Shown here one piece after another: positions 26,111 through 34,558 of a stretch of DNA of 64,000 nt. Each line of letters begins with the position of its first letter. Within the stretch, counting starts at the first letter, position 1. Location: NCBI GenBank assembly GCA_964652195.1, contig CAZZBB010000067.1, positions 30,312 through 94,311 of the forward strand, read 5' to 3'. The position numbers and the translations under genes were made by a program. The notes under the pieces are model-generated. The model ran no database searches. It was not told the origin of the DNA and saw only the letters and a program-made list of their open reading frames with translations. Origin of the DNA: MSPOR6 sp964652195 (GTDB lineage Bacteria; Poribacteria; WGA-4E; WGA-3G).

Positions 26111-26139
26111 TTGACCTATATATTTTATTATGTTACTAT
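26111..26139 (+). promoter_or_regulatory. Possible promoter in gene-free region
   Basis: TTGACC, 17-base spacer, TACTAT. Downstream are a 26-base stem-loop and only a 7-codon reading frame. In such AT-rich DNA a chance match is quite possible. Confidence 0.3.
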
Positions 26140-26638
26140 ATATATCACATATAAATCGTGAGGTGAAAAGTTGTTATGAAACTTTCACAACAGTTATGAA
26201 AAGGAATTCAAAATCTGATATGCCTACAAACCCATACCAGAACAAAATTTAGAGTATTTTAAACAACTGGATAGTATGAAATTAGTAAAAAAATAAAAAA
26301 TAACACAATTTTCAAGACTATCTATAAACCCTTTCTGAAACTGACTTTAGACCAGTTTGAAATCACATATCTAAATATTTTGTTATGAAAATATTAATAC
26401 CTATAGTTGATAATGTCAAACGGAAATTTTCAGAGTATTCAGAGTAAATCAAAGAAACCGAAATTTTAGAATACACATAGGAACCCAGACTATAACTGAC
26501 TTTATACAAAATATAAACATCATCTAACAGCATTTACTCTGAAAATTACACTGTTATTCTAAAACAGCTAAAAACTAAAAGTATGTGATCCGTGAAATTC
26601 ATGTAAAAGAGTTTACACACCCCAAACCATTATTATTC

Positions 26639-26670
26639 TTGACTTTTAAACATATTTGTGATACTATAAT
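26639..26670 (+). promoter_or_regulatory. Probable tRNA-Pro promoter
   Basis: TTGACT (26639-26644) and TATAAT (26665-26670) with a long 20-base spacer, or GATACT as a -10 with 15 bases. It lies about 22 bases before the tRNA. Confidence 0.4.
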
Positions 26671-26691
26671 TCGGTAATTCGATAAATTATA

Positions 26692-26765
26692 CGGGGCGTG
26701 GCGCAGCCCGGAAGCGCGCTTGAATGGGGTTCAAGAGGTCGCTGGTTCGAATCCAGTCGCCCCGA
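26692..26765 (+). tRNA. tRNA-Pro (anticodon GGG)
   Basis: Acceptor arms CGGGGCG (26692-26698) and CGCCCCG (26758-26764) pair fully, with discriminator A. The D-arm GCGCAGCCCGGAAGCGC, anticodon stem CTTGA/TCAAG around loop ATGGGGT (GGG at positions 34-36), and T-loop GGTTCGAATCC are all present. The sequence follows bacterial tRNA-Pro closely. CCA is not encoded (TTC follows). Confidence 0.97.
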
Positions 26766-26847
26766 TTCACGGGTATTTGGGTACATTGATGTGTTACCAC
26801 TTACCCGGTTTAATTTGTGATAACCTATAAATAAGGCAGCAACAGTC

Positions 26848-28170
26848 GTGGATAAATCGTGTATCAATGTCGGTATATTAGGTTGGGGAACAGTTGGCAC
26901 TGGGGTCTCAAAAATTCTGATTAATCAGAATGCTCTTATCTCCAAGAACAGTGGTGTAGAACTATCCTTAGAAAAAGTAGTAAAAAGGTCGCTCCCGGCA
27001 ACCCGAGAAGGAATCGAACTTCCCCCTGACTGCCTAACTTCAGATCCTAACGAAGTTGTTGATAATCCAGATATTGATATTGTCGTTGAATTGATCGGTG
27101 GTGTATCTGAAGCACATTCCTTTATCACTCGGGCAATAGAAAATGGTAAGCATGTAGTTACAGCCAACAAGGCACTATTAGCTGAACATGGCGGTGAATT
27201 ATTCCAATTAGCACAGAAACATCAGGTAAGTCTTAATTTTGAGGCAAGTACTGCTGGTGGTATCCCTATAATCAAAACTCTGCAAGAGAGTTTCACTGCA
27301 AATCAGATAGAATCTCTCTATGGAATAGTCAACGGTACCTGTAACTATATTCTGACAGAAATGAATGAGCATAGTGTGGACTTTTCTGATGTGCTCGTAG
27401 AAGCTCAAGAAAAAGGATATGCTGAAGCCGATCCTACGCTTGATGTTGAAGGAATTGATGCAGCACAGAAACTATCGCTTCTCATTGCTCTTGCCTATGG
27501 TGTGAATCTGTCAATTGACCAATTCCATGTTGAAGGGATAACAGACATATCCCAAAAAGAGATACAGTATGCACGTGAACTTGGGTATGTTGTCAAACTA
27601 ATTGCTATTGCAAAGTTAACAGACGATAATCGCGTGGAAGCACGTGTACATCCTACGCTTGTCCCTGAACGGAGTTTATTGGCAAATGTCGGTGGAGCCT
27701 ATAATGCTGTATGTGTTATCGGTTCGGCAGTTGGTCCTACACTTTTTTACGGACAGGGTGCGGGAGAAATGCCTACCGCCAGTGCTGTTGTGGCAGATAT
27801 TATTGATGCTGCAAAGTCTGTGAAAAATGGAATCTACCCAGAAATTTCTCATGCGTGGTTTCCTGACGTCCCTGCTGAAGTTACAGTCTGTCCGATTGAC
27901 GATATTCATACAAGATACTATTTACGTTTTGTAGTAATTGATCAACCAGGGGTATTAGCAAAAATCGGTAATATATTAGGAGATAACGACATCAGCATTG
28001 CATCAGTGATACAAAAAGAACCCCATGATATGGAAACAGTATCCCTTATGATGCTGACACATAAAGCACTTGAGAAAAACATGAAGGCAGCACTTGATGA
28101 AATATTAGAGTTGGAAGTTGTCAAGGGTGGTGCTAAACTTATTAGAATTGAAGAAGAAGTTGACTTCTAA
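26848..28170 (+). CDS. hom: Homoserine dehydrogenase
   Basis: A 440-residue cytoplasmic enzyme that reduces aspartate semialdehyde to homoserine, the branch point to threonine and methionine. The N-terminal NAD(P) site is GILGWGTVGTG (residues 9-19); VVTANKALLAEHG carries a conserved Lys; the catalytic domain has AGGIPIIKTL and DVEGIDAAQKLSLL; a C-terminal ACT domain (about 355-430; RFVVIDQPGVLAKIGNIL) is the usual threonine-feedback module. The GTG start is preceded by AAGG at a rather long distance. Confidence 0.96.
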   Translation: MDKSCINVGILGWGTVGTGVSKILINQNALISKNSGVELSLEKVVKRSLPATREGIELPPDCLTSDPNEVVDNPDIDIVVELIGGVSEAHSFITRAIENGKHVVTANKALLAEHGGELFQLAQKHQVSLNFEASTAGGIPIIKTLQESFTANQIESLYGIVNGTCNYILTEMNEHSVDFSDVLVEAQEKGYAEADPTLDVEGIDAAQKLSLLIALAYGVNLSIDQFHVEGITDISQKEIQYARELGYVVKLIAIAKLTDDNRVEARVHPTLVPERSLLANVGGAYNAVCVIGSAVGPTLFYGQGAGEMPTASAVVADIIDAAKSVKNGIYPEISHAWFPDVPAEVTVCPIDDIHTRYYLRFVVIDQPGVLAKIGNILGDNDISIASVIQKEPHDMETVSLMMLTHKALEKNMKAALDEILELEVVKGGAKLIRIEEEVDF

Positions 28171-28187
28171 GTTCAGCCAGAAAAACG

Positions 28188-28811
28188 ATGAAAGATACAT
28201 TGGTTTTTGACGTCAGAACTATTAAGAATGAAGATTTCAATGAATATGAAGTAGAACTTCAGCCATCACTACTTGAGCTTGAGTTTGACGATGTGAACTT
28301 TAATAGTAATGTCTGTGGAAAAGTCCAATTACTCCATCATGGTGAGGATAATATATACGTCAAAGCAGAAGTATCTACAGATATTGAACTACAATGCGGT
28401 AAATGTCTTGATACCTATAAAGAGGATCTTGGAGCAACGTTTGAAATTCAATTTACCCCTTCCACAGACTCAGAAGAAATAGGTCATGGAAGTGTTGATG
28501 ATGAAGAACGCTTCTATGATGGAGAGACATTTAACATCTCTGAAGATGCAAGACAAGCATTAGTACTTCAGATCCCGGTGTGGCCGCTCTGCTCACAAGT
28601 ATGTGAAGGTTTATGTTCTGGGTGTGGAATAAACCTAAATGAAGGACATTGTACTTGTCCTGAGACAGAAGTAATTCAAACGGATACACTGGACACACAT
28701 TCACCCTTTGCCGATTTAAAACAACTATTAGATGCAGCAAAAGTAGAAACTGAAAATAAGCCAAAGAAGCGTAAGGAGATTACTCTAAAAAATGGCACAT
28801 CCAAAACGTAG
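28188..28811 (+). CDS. YceD/DUF177 family protein
   Basis: A 207-residue protein of the DUF177 family, nearly always encoded just before rpmF and linked in plants and bacteria to 23S rRNA processing or accumulation. The family pattern is clear: CGKCL near residue 67-71 and the C-terminal cluster PLCSQVCEGLCSGCG (about 132-146) plus HCTC, giving paired cysteines for a possible metal site. Its last 20 bases overlap rpmF, so the two are translationally coupled. Confidence 0.88.
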   Translation: MKDTLVFDVRTIKNEDFNEYEVELQPSLLELEFDDVNFNSNVCGKVQLLHHGEDNIYVKAEVSTDIELQCGKCLDTYKEDLGATFEIQFTPSTDSEEIGHGSVDDEERFYDGETFNISEDARQALVLQIPVWPLCSQVCEGLCSGCGINLNEGHCTCPETEVIQTDTLDTHSPFADLKQLLDAAKVETENKPKKRKEITLKNGTSKT

Positions 28812-28980
28812 AACTTCACGATCTAAAAAAAGAATGCGGAGAAGTCATCATGCACTCCGGAATCAAGTTATCACTGATTGTTCCTATTGTGGTGAAATGA
28901 TGGTTTCCCATCGGGTCTGTACACATTGTGGACACTATAAGGGTAGATCAATTTTAAAGACTACTGAGGAAGAAGGTTAG
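28792..28980 (+). CDS. rpmF: 50S ribosomal protein L32
   Basis: 62 residues beginning MAHPKRRTSRSKKRMRRS, the L32 hallmark. A zinc ribbon is formed by Cys30-x2-Cys33 (CSYC) and Cys43-x2-Cys46 (CTHC). It overlaps the DUF177 gene and leads the fatty-acid synthesis genes, a common arrangement, though plsX normally follows and is absent here. Confidence 0.95.
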   Translation: MAHPKRRTSRSKKRMRRSHHALRNQVITDCSYCGEMMVSHRVCTHCGHYKGRSILKTTEEEG

Positions 28981-29062
28981 CATTCACGTCTCATTTCTTG
29001 CCGATACGGTATAACTATAATCTTGTGTAGATATCCATTATCGGCTTATAAGGTTTTAAAAT

Positions 29063-30052
29063 ATGAAGCGATATGCCGCAATCGCAGGGACGGGTGCTTA
29101 TCTACCTGAAACCGTTTTAACTAATTTTGATCTTGAGAAAATGGTGGATACCAGCGACGAATGGATTCGACAACGAACGGGAATTGTAGAACGACGAATA
29201 GCCGATGATGATGTTGCTACATCAGATCTTAGTGTGCATGCCTCTCGACTTGCAATTAAGGATGCACATATAGATCCGATTGATATTGAGATGATTCTCG
29301 TTGCTACGGTCACCCCCGATACTGCATTCCCATCAACAGCATGTTATGTACAGCAAGGTATAGGGGCAAAAAACGCATCTGCAATGGATATATCAGCCGC
29401 GTGTGCTGGTTTCTTGTATGGTCTTGATTTAGCTAATGGACTAATAATTTCTGGACAGTATAATACTATTCTTGTAGTCGGTGGAGAAGTATTTAATAAT
29501 ATCGTAGACTGGAAAGATCGAAACACTTGTGTGCTTTTTGGAGATGGAGCTGGGGCTGCAATCGTTCAAGCAACCGAAGAACCAAAAGGAATTATAGCCT
29601 CCTATATCGGATCAGATGGAGATTATGCTGATATTAACTTACTGGGTATTCCTGCAGGTGGTTCAAGAATGCCTGTCACCTCAGAGGCAATTGATAATAA
29701 TCTCAATAAAATCCAGATGAATGGTAGGGAAGTCTTCAAACTTGGTGTTCGACTCATGCCTGAAGCTGCACAACGGGTATTACGTAAAGCGGAAATTAGT
29801 ATAGATGATATTGATCTATTGATACCGCACCAAGCGAACTTACGAATTATTGAAGCAGTTGGCGACAGACTCGGAGTACCAAGAGAGAAAGTGTATGTAA
29901 ACGTCGATAAATATGGTAATACTTCGGCTGCAACTGTTATCATTGCCTTGGATGAAGCTATTCAACAAGGACGTGCAAAACCAGGTGATCTTATTCTACT
30001 TGTAACTTTTGGCGCAGGATTAACATGGGGAAGCACACTCTTACGACTATAA
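29063..30052 (+). CDS. fabH: 3-oxoacyl-ACP synthase III
   Basis: A 329-residue condensing enzyme that starts fatty-acid synthesis from acyl-CoA and malonyl-ACP. The catalytic triad is visible: Cys112 (SAACAGFLYG), His in PHQANLRI (about 251) and Asn in YGNTSAA (about 281). The SDEWIRQRTGI segment is typical. AAGG lies nine bases before the ATG. It lies 83 bases after rpmF. Confidence 0.96.
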   Translation: MKRYAAIAGTGAYLPETVLTNFDLEKMVDTSDEWIRQRTGIVERRIADDDVATSDLSVHASRLAIKDAHIDPIDIEMILVATVTPDTAFPSTACYVQQGIGAKNASAMDISAACAGFLYGLDLANGLIISGQYNTILVVGGEVFNNIVDWKDRNTCVLFGDGAGAAIVQATEEPKGIIASYIGSDGDYADINLLGIPAGGSRMPVTSEAIDNNLNKIQMNGREVFKLGVRLMPEAAQRVLRKAEISIDDIDLLIPHQANLRIIEAVGDRLGVPREKVYVNVDKYGNTSAATVIIALDEAIQQGRAKPGDLILLVTFGAGLTWGSTLLRL

Positions 30053-30133
30053 CTAAACATATTTATTAAAATAAGTGCGTTCGGTATAAGCAATATATAG
30101 GTATCGGTGCTTGAAGCCACACACCACCGAAGG

Positions 30134-30160
30134 TTGAGAGTTTTCATTTTGCGATATAAT
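30134..30160 (+). promoter_or_regulatory. Possible fabD promoter with shared downstream motif
   Basis: TTGAGA and TATAAT with a short 15-base spacer. The -10 box runs into TAGTTGATTTTC (30160-30171), a 12-mer that recurs at 32076-32087 upstream of acpP. Confidence 0.35.
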
Positions 30161-30224
30161 AGTTGATTTTCTCTTACATCGAGTTCACGTTATTAATAGT
30201 ATCATTTCAAAATTACACCGTAAA

Positions 30225-31163
30225 ATGTCGCAATTTGCCTATATATTTCCAGGACAGGGTTCACAGAAAGTCGGCATGGGTTCCGATTTAGTTGATAACT
30301 ATCCAATTGCCCGTGAAGTCTTTGACAATGCTGATAGTTCTTTGGGAAAATCTATTAGCCAACTCTGTTTTGAAGGACCAGAAGAGGAATTAAGACAGAC
30401 TGAAAACACACAACTTGCTATCTTAACATGTAGTGTCGCCATCTTAAAAGTCCTAACCCACTCAGGTATTAATCCCAAGATTGTTGCTGGACATAGTTTA
30501 GGTGAGTATTCCGCTCTTGTTGCCTCCGGTGTCATTGAGTTATCGGATGCCTTACAATTGGTAAGTTTTCGAGCACAATTTATGGCAGAAGCGGGTGAAG
30601 AGCAAGATGGCACAATGGCCGCAATCCTCGGCATGGATACAGATATACTTCAGCGATACTGTGATAGTGTTGAGGGTATTGTCAAAATTGCGAATTATAA
30701 TTGTCCTGGACAATTGGTGATTTCAGGAGAAGTTGAAGCAGTAAAACAGGTTGTTGAACTTGCATCTAAGGAGATAGGGTTGAGACGGTGTCGATTATTA
30801 CCTGTGAGTGGAGCTTTTCATTCACCATTAATGGAATCGGGACAAACTAAGTTTCAAGTTGTCTTGGATACTATAACATTAAATTGTCCAAAGATTGATA
30901 TCGTAATGAATGTTACAGGTGAATTGGTAATGGAACCTGAGGATATTAGAAGTTTACTATTTCAACAGATAATTGAACCTGTTCAATGGGAAAAGACATT
31001 ACATACTATCGCAACAAAGGGTATTGATACCTATATAGAGGTAGGTCCAGGAAAGGTTTTGTCTGGTTTGGTAAAACGAACGTATAGCGATAGTATTTGT
31101 ATGAATGTAGAAGATCTGAGCACACTATCTCTCGTATTAGACAAATATGGAAAAGGCAGGTAA
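30225..31163 (+). CDS. fabD: Malonyl-CoA:ACP transacylase
   Basis: A 312-residue enzyme that loads malonate onto acyl carrier protein. GQGSQKVGMG (residues 8-17) forms the oxyanion region; GHSLGEYSAL contains the nucleophilic Ser near residue 90; the catalytic His is in SGAFHSPLM (about 200). No clear ribosome site precedes the ATG. Its last bases contain the ribosome site of fabG. Confidence 0.96.
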   Translation: MSQFAYIFPGQGSQKVGMGSDLVDNYPIAREVFDNADSSLGKSISQLCFEGPEEELRQTENTQLAILTCSVAILKVLTHSGINPKIVAGHSLGEYSALVASGVIELSDALQLVSFRAQFMAEAGEEQDGTMAAILGMDTDILQRYCDSVEGIVKIANYNCPGQLVISGEVEAVKQVVELASKEIGLRRCRLLPVSGAFHSPLMESGQTKFQVVLDTITLNCPKIDIVMNVTGELVMEPEDIRSLLFQQIIEPVQWEKTLHTIATKGIDTYIEVGPGKVLSGLVKRTYSDSICMNVEDLSTLSLVLDKYGKGR

Positions 31164-31164
31164 G

Positions 31165-31941
31165 ATGGATATAGCAACGCAACAGTGCATCTTTAAATCG
31201 GATATGTTAAATGGGAAAACAGCCATAGTTACAGGTGCGTCTAGAGGGATTGGCGCAGCAATTGCGCGTAGATTGTGTGAAACAGGGGCACAGGTTGTTG
31301 TTTGTTCTCGTTCATTAGAAGCATTAACCCAGATAGGGAAAACTCTACAAGGTGAAGGTTATACTGTACATGCTGTTGCTGCAGATATTTGTCAAAAAGC
31401 AGATGTTTCGACATTAATTGAGGAAACACTTACGAAGTTCTCCCAAATCGATATTCTTGTGAACAACGCAGGAATTACACGAGATACGCTGCTAATGCGT
31501 CTTAAAGATGAAGACTGGGATGCAGTGTTGCGAACTAATCTCAGCGGTACAATGTACTGTACACGAGAAGTTCTTCGTCCAATGATACGACAAAACAGTG
31601 GACGTATAATCAACATTTCATCAGTCGTAGGATTAATGGGAAATGTTGGACAAGCATCCTATGCAGCCGCAAAAGCCGGTATTATAGGGCTTACAAAAAC
31701 AGCTGCAAAAGAAGTTGGCACCCGAGGTATAACTGTAAATGCTATCGCACCTGGATTCATTACGACAGACATGACAGCAGAAATACCCGAAGAATTTCAA
31801 AACAAAATTCTTGAACTGATTCCATTACAGAACTTTGGCACACCAGAAGATGTGGCAGACACTGTCTGTTTTCTGGCATCTGATGCTGCACGGTATATCA
31901 CTGGACAAACCTTTCAGGTAGACGGTGGTATGGTGATGTAA
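31165..31941 (+). CDS. fabG: 3-oxoacyl-ACP reductase
   Basis: A 258-residue short-chain dehydrogenase that reduces 3-oxoacyl-ACP with NADPH. TGASRGIG cofactor loop, NNAGIT, catalytic Ser in NISSVVG, and Tyr-x3-Lys in SYAAAKAG are all present; PGFI and the C-terminal QVDGGMVM are FabG-like. ATG 31165 is preceded by AAGGCAGG at the end of fabD; the longer frame would start six codons earlier with no ribosome site. It has about 13 extra N-terminal residues compared with most FabG. Confidence 0.95.
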   Translation: MDIATQQCIFKSDMLNGKTAIVTGASRGIGAAIARRLCETGAQVVVCSRSLEALTQIGKTLQGEGYTVHAVAADICQKADVSTLIEETLTKFSQIDILVNNAGITRDTLLMRLKDEDWDAVLRTNLSGTMYCTREVLRPMIRQNSGRIINISSVVGLMGNVGQASYAAAKAGIIGLTKTAAKEVGTRGITVNAIAPGFITTDMTAEIPEEFQNKILELIPLQNFGTPEDVADTVCFLASDAARYITGQTFQVDGGMVM

Positions 31942-32117
31942 CTCACAACCCTATTCTGCTAACTACAGCAGAACTTGAATCTATTAGTATTGGCATACCA
32001 TAGAAATACCTTAATGGTAATGATTAGGTAAATTAACGTATATTTATTGCTGGAGTGGTTGAAGACTGTTGAATATAGTTGATTTTCCACCCATTTGATA
32101 GGAGATTAATAACATAA

Positions 32118-32351
32118 ATGGCAACAAATGAAGAACGTCTTATTGAAATCATCGCACATCAACTTGGTATTGAGGCAGATAATGTTACCCCTGATGCTTC
32201 TTTTATGGAAGACTTAGGAGCAGATTCTCTTGATACGGTCGAATTGGTTATGGCACTTGAAGAGGAGTTTGATCTTGAAATTCCTGACAGTGATGCCGAA
32301 AAGATACAAACAGTACAAGATGCGCTTGATTATTTGGATGAGCATATATAA
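32118..32351 (+). CDS. acpP: Acyl carrier protein
   Basis: 77 residues, acidic, with the phosphopantetheine-bearing Ser37 in LGADSLDTVEL. It carries growing acyl chains in fatty-acid synthesis. AGGAG lies 11 bases before the ATG. Its transcript may be set apart from fabF by the hairpin at 32377-32407. Confidence 0.97.
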   Translation: MATNEERLIEIIAHQLGIEADNVTPDASFMEDLGADSLDTVELVMALEEEFDLEIPDSDAEKIQTVQDALDYLDEHI

Positions 32352-32376
32352 ACACTCATAATTGATAATTAACTTT

Positions 32377-32407
32377 GAGGGCATGTAGCCGTAATCTACA
32401 AGCCCTC
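32377..32407 (+). terminator. Intercistronic hairpin between acpP and fabF
   Basis: GAGGGC-a-TGTAG and CTACA-a-GCCCTC pair to form an 11-bp stem with one A/A mismatch and a 7-base loop. It is followed by TTACC, not a real U-run, so it may be a weak terminator, a processing site or a stability element. Confidence 0.5.
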
Positions 32408-32434
32408 TTACCTACTTAAAAAAGGATCGGTCTC

Positions 32435-33673
32435 GTGGAGCGTGTAGTTATTACAGGAATCGGTGTTGTTAATGCGATTGGCAACACGAAAGAAGAATAT
32501 TGGGATGCGCTTGGAGAGGGTAAAAACGGAATCGGACCTTTAACTTCTTTTGATGCTACCGATTATCGTACCCAGATTGCTGCAGAGGTAAAAGATTTTC
32601 AGGCAGAATTGTATTTGGATAAGAAGACTGTATCGCGTTTTCCAGCTTTTATACAGTATGCGCTTGCAGCTTCAATGATGGCACATAAAGATTCAGATTT
32701 GGACCTGTCCACAATTGACCCATATCGTGCCGGTGTCCAAATTGGTTCTGGTGTTGGTGGTATTGGTTTTCTTGAAGAAAATGCAGAAATTCTTCTTGAA
32801 AAAGGACCTAAACGTGTCAGTCCATTCCTCGTACCGTTTATGATCATTAATATGGCAGCAGGACAGGTCTCTATCCATTTTAACCTAAAGGGGCCCAATT
32901 CCTCTTCTGTTACAGCTTGTGCCACTTCAAATCATTCAATTGGCGAATCGTTACGTTTAATTCAACACGGATATGCAGATGTCATGTTCACTGGTGGTAC
33001 AGAGTCTGCAATGACACCTTTGGCATTTGCAGGATTTTGTCAGATGCGTGCCATGTCTGAACGTAATGATGAACCCGAACGAGCTTCTCGTCCATTCAAT
33101 AAAGACCGAGATGGTTTCGTTATGGGTGAGGGTGGAGGCATTCTAATTCTTGAATCCCTTACACATGCCAAAAAACGTGGAGCAAATATTTACGCGGAAA
33201 TCGTTGGATTCGGCATGACCTCTGACGCTCATGATATGGTGAGTCCCCCTGATAACGGAGAAGGGGCAGCGAAAGCAATGGAATTTGCACTTAATGATGC
33301 AAAACTTCCAACAGATTCAGTTGATTATATCAATACACACGGAACTTCAACACCTATAGGAGATATTGCTGAGACAAATGCGATTAAATCCCTCTTCGGT
33401 GCTAAAGCCTATCAGATACCCGTGAGTTCAACGAAGTCAATGATTGGACATCTACTCGGAGCCGCAGGGGCAGTGGAACTCATTGGGTGTATAGGCGGTA
33501 TGGAAAAAGGATTTATACCTCCTACGATCAATTATGAAGTACCAGATGAAGAATGTGATCTGGATTATGTACCAAACGAAAGTCGTGATGTGCAAATAGA
33601 AGTCGTACTTTCTAACGCATTTGGGTTTGGTGGACATAATACCTCTATTGCAGTCAGAAAGTTCACTGGTTAG
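32435..33673 (+). CDS. fabF: 3-oxoacyl-ACP synthase II
   Basis: A 412-residue elongating condensing enzyme. The Cys-His-His triad is seen as the Cys of VTACATSNHS (about 164), THGTSTPIGD (about 303) and KSMIGHLLGAAG (about 341). GTG start with AAGGATCGG upstream. It follows acpP as in most fab clusters. After it comes folK rather than rnc. Confidence 0.96.
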   Translation: MERVVITGIGVVNAIGNTKEEYWDALGEGKNGIGPLTSFDATDYRTQIAAEVKDFQAELYLDKKTVSRFPAFIQYALAASMMAHKDSDLDLSTIDPYRAGVQIGSGVGGIGFLEENAEILLEKGPKRVSPFLVPFMIINMAAGQVSIHFNLKGPNSSSVTACATSNHSIGESLRLIQHGYADVMFTGGTESAMTPLAFAGFCQMRAMSERNDEPERASRPFNKDRDGFVMGEGGGILILESLTHAKKRGANIYAEIVGFGMTSDAHDMVSPPDNGEGAAKAMEFALNDAKLPTDSVDYINTHGTSTPIGDIAETNAIKSLFGAKAYQIPVSSTKSMIGHLLGAAGAVELIGCIGGMEKGFIPPTINYEVPDEECDLDYVPNESRDVQIEVVLSNAFGFGGHNTSIAVRKFTG

Positions 33674-33723
33674 CAGTTAAACTTCCCACAACCCCATCCA
33701 TATAATTCCTATACAATAAACTT

Positions 33724-34239
33724 GTGCACTTAGCATATATTGGCTTTGGAAGCAACATAGGTGAAAGGCTTACATATATTCAAAATTCCCTCCACTTCTT
33801 ATCAGCAGTGGAGGGAATTACCTTAAAGAACATTTCATCTATTTATATGACTGAACCAGTGGGAAATGTAACACAAGATGATTTTTTAAACGGTGTGGTT
33901 TCACTTGAAACTTCTCTCTCACCACATACCTTACTACACACCTTAAAAGATATTGAAGTCTCAATTGGTAGACAACACCGAACCTATTGGGGACCAAGAG
34001 AGATCGATATGGATATTCTTATCTATAATGATCTGTGTCTTCAAACTCCAGACTTGACCATTCCACACCCAGAGATGCACCTGCGTAGATTCGTACTTGC
34101 TCCGTTAGCAGAAATCGCCCCGAACTTATCTCATCCTGTTCTAAATAAAAGTATCCTTTCGCTGCTTCTTAGTGTCAATGATGATAATTCGGTGGTAAAG
34201 GATAAAAGTTCTTCTATAAACATTACATCCAATCCATAA
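33724..34239 (+). CDS. folK: 6-hydroxymethyl-7,8-dihydropterin pyrophosphokinase
   Basis: A 171-residue HPPK enzyme of folate synthesis, transferring pyrophosphate from ATP to the pterin. Motifs: GFGSNIGER, MTEPVGNVTQDDFLNGVV, the R...WGPREIDMDILIYND signature (catalytic/Mg Asp pair near 97-99) and HPEMHLRRFVLAPLAEIAP. GTG start without a clear ribosome site. A perfect 12-bp inverted repeat lies inside the coding region at 33784-33819. Confidence 0.94.
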   Translation: MHLAYIGFGSNIGERLTYIQNSLHFLSAVEGITLKNISSIYMTEPVGNVTQDDFLNGVVSLETSLSPHTLLHTLKDIEVSIGRQHRTYWGPREIDMDILIYNDLCLQTPDLTIPHPEMHLRRFVLAPLAEIAPNLSHPVLNKSILSLLLSVNDDNSVVKDKSSSINITSNP

Positions 34240-34558
34240 ATTGTGAATATATACAATTTGTTAGAAAGTCGTTCTACTGGTATGCAGAGGTATTCAATTG
34301 ACGAATATAGGTTTCTTATGTAGAAGCGATCTCCGAATCGCAGCAGATAATACTCATGGTAGTAATCAGAGTTTCCTCTACATAAGTGGATCTGATATAT
34401 TAATGGAATAAAATCTGTTAAATCTATATCAGATTCAACTCTCTTATCCGATCAATTTTCTCAAATTTATCATACCAGAAGTTATAGCAATAGAGGAATA
34501 CACTGATTTCGTACTAAGTTTATTCCTACTAACATTAACAAGATCCAATTGCAGTTAA
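34240..34558. other. Intergenic region with nested inverted repeat
   Basis: No gene is seen between folK and the convergent cytochrome gene. The central part is the inverted repeat at 34315-34386; the remainder shows nothing I can name. Confidence 0.6.
34315..34386. repeat. Nested inverted repeat, 72 bp
   Basis: Perfect 10-bp ends CTTATGTAGA (34315-34324) and TCTACATAAG (34377-34386); inside lies a smaller hairpin GCGAT...ATCGC (34326-34341). No ORF. The size and plan match the 71-bp element at 2214-2284, suggesting a MITE-like class. Confidence 0.65.

Larger units (their letters stand above)
25810..26691. other. Very AT-rich gene-free region
   Basis: About 880 bases with no ORF of 60 codons, visibly poorer in G and C than the rest of the window. 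It holds a promoter-like TTGACC-17-TACTAT (26111-26139), followed by an imperfect stem-loop with arms GTGAAAAGTT and AACTTTCAC (26163-26188), then the tRNA-Pro promoter region. No known RNA family is recognisable. Confidence 0.6.

Noticed and set aside
26692..26765. Possible integrative-element attachment site at the tRNA-Pro gene
   Set aside because: No duplicated 3' tRNA end or integrase lies downstream; homoserine dehydrogenase follows directly.
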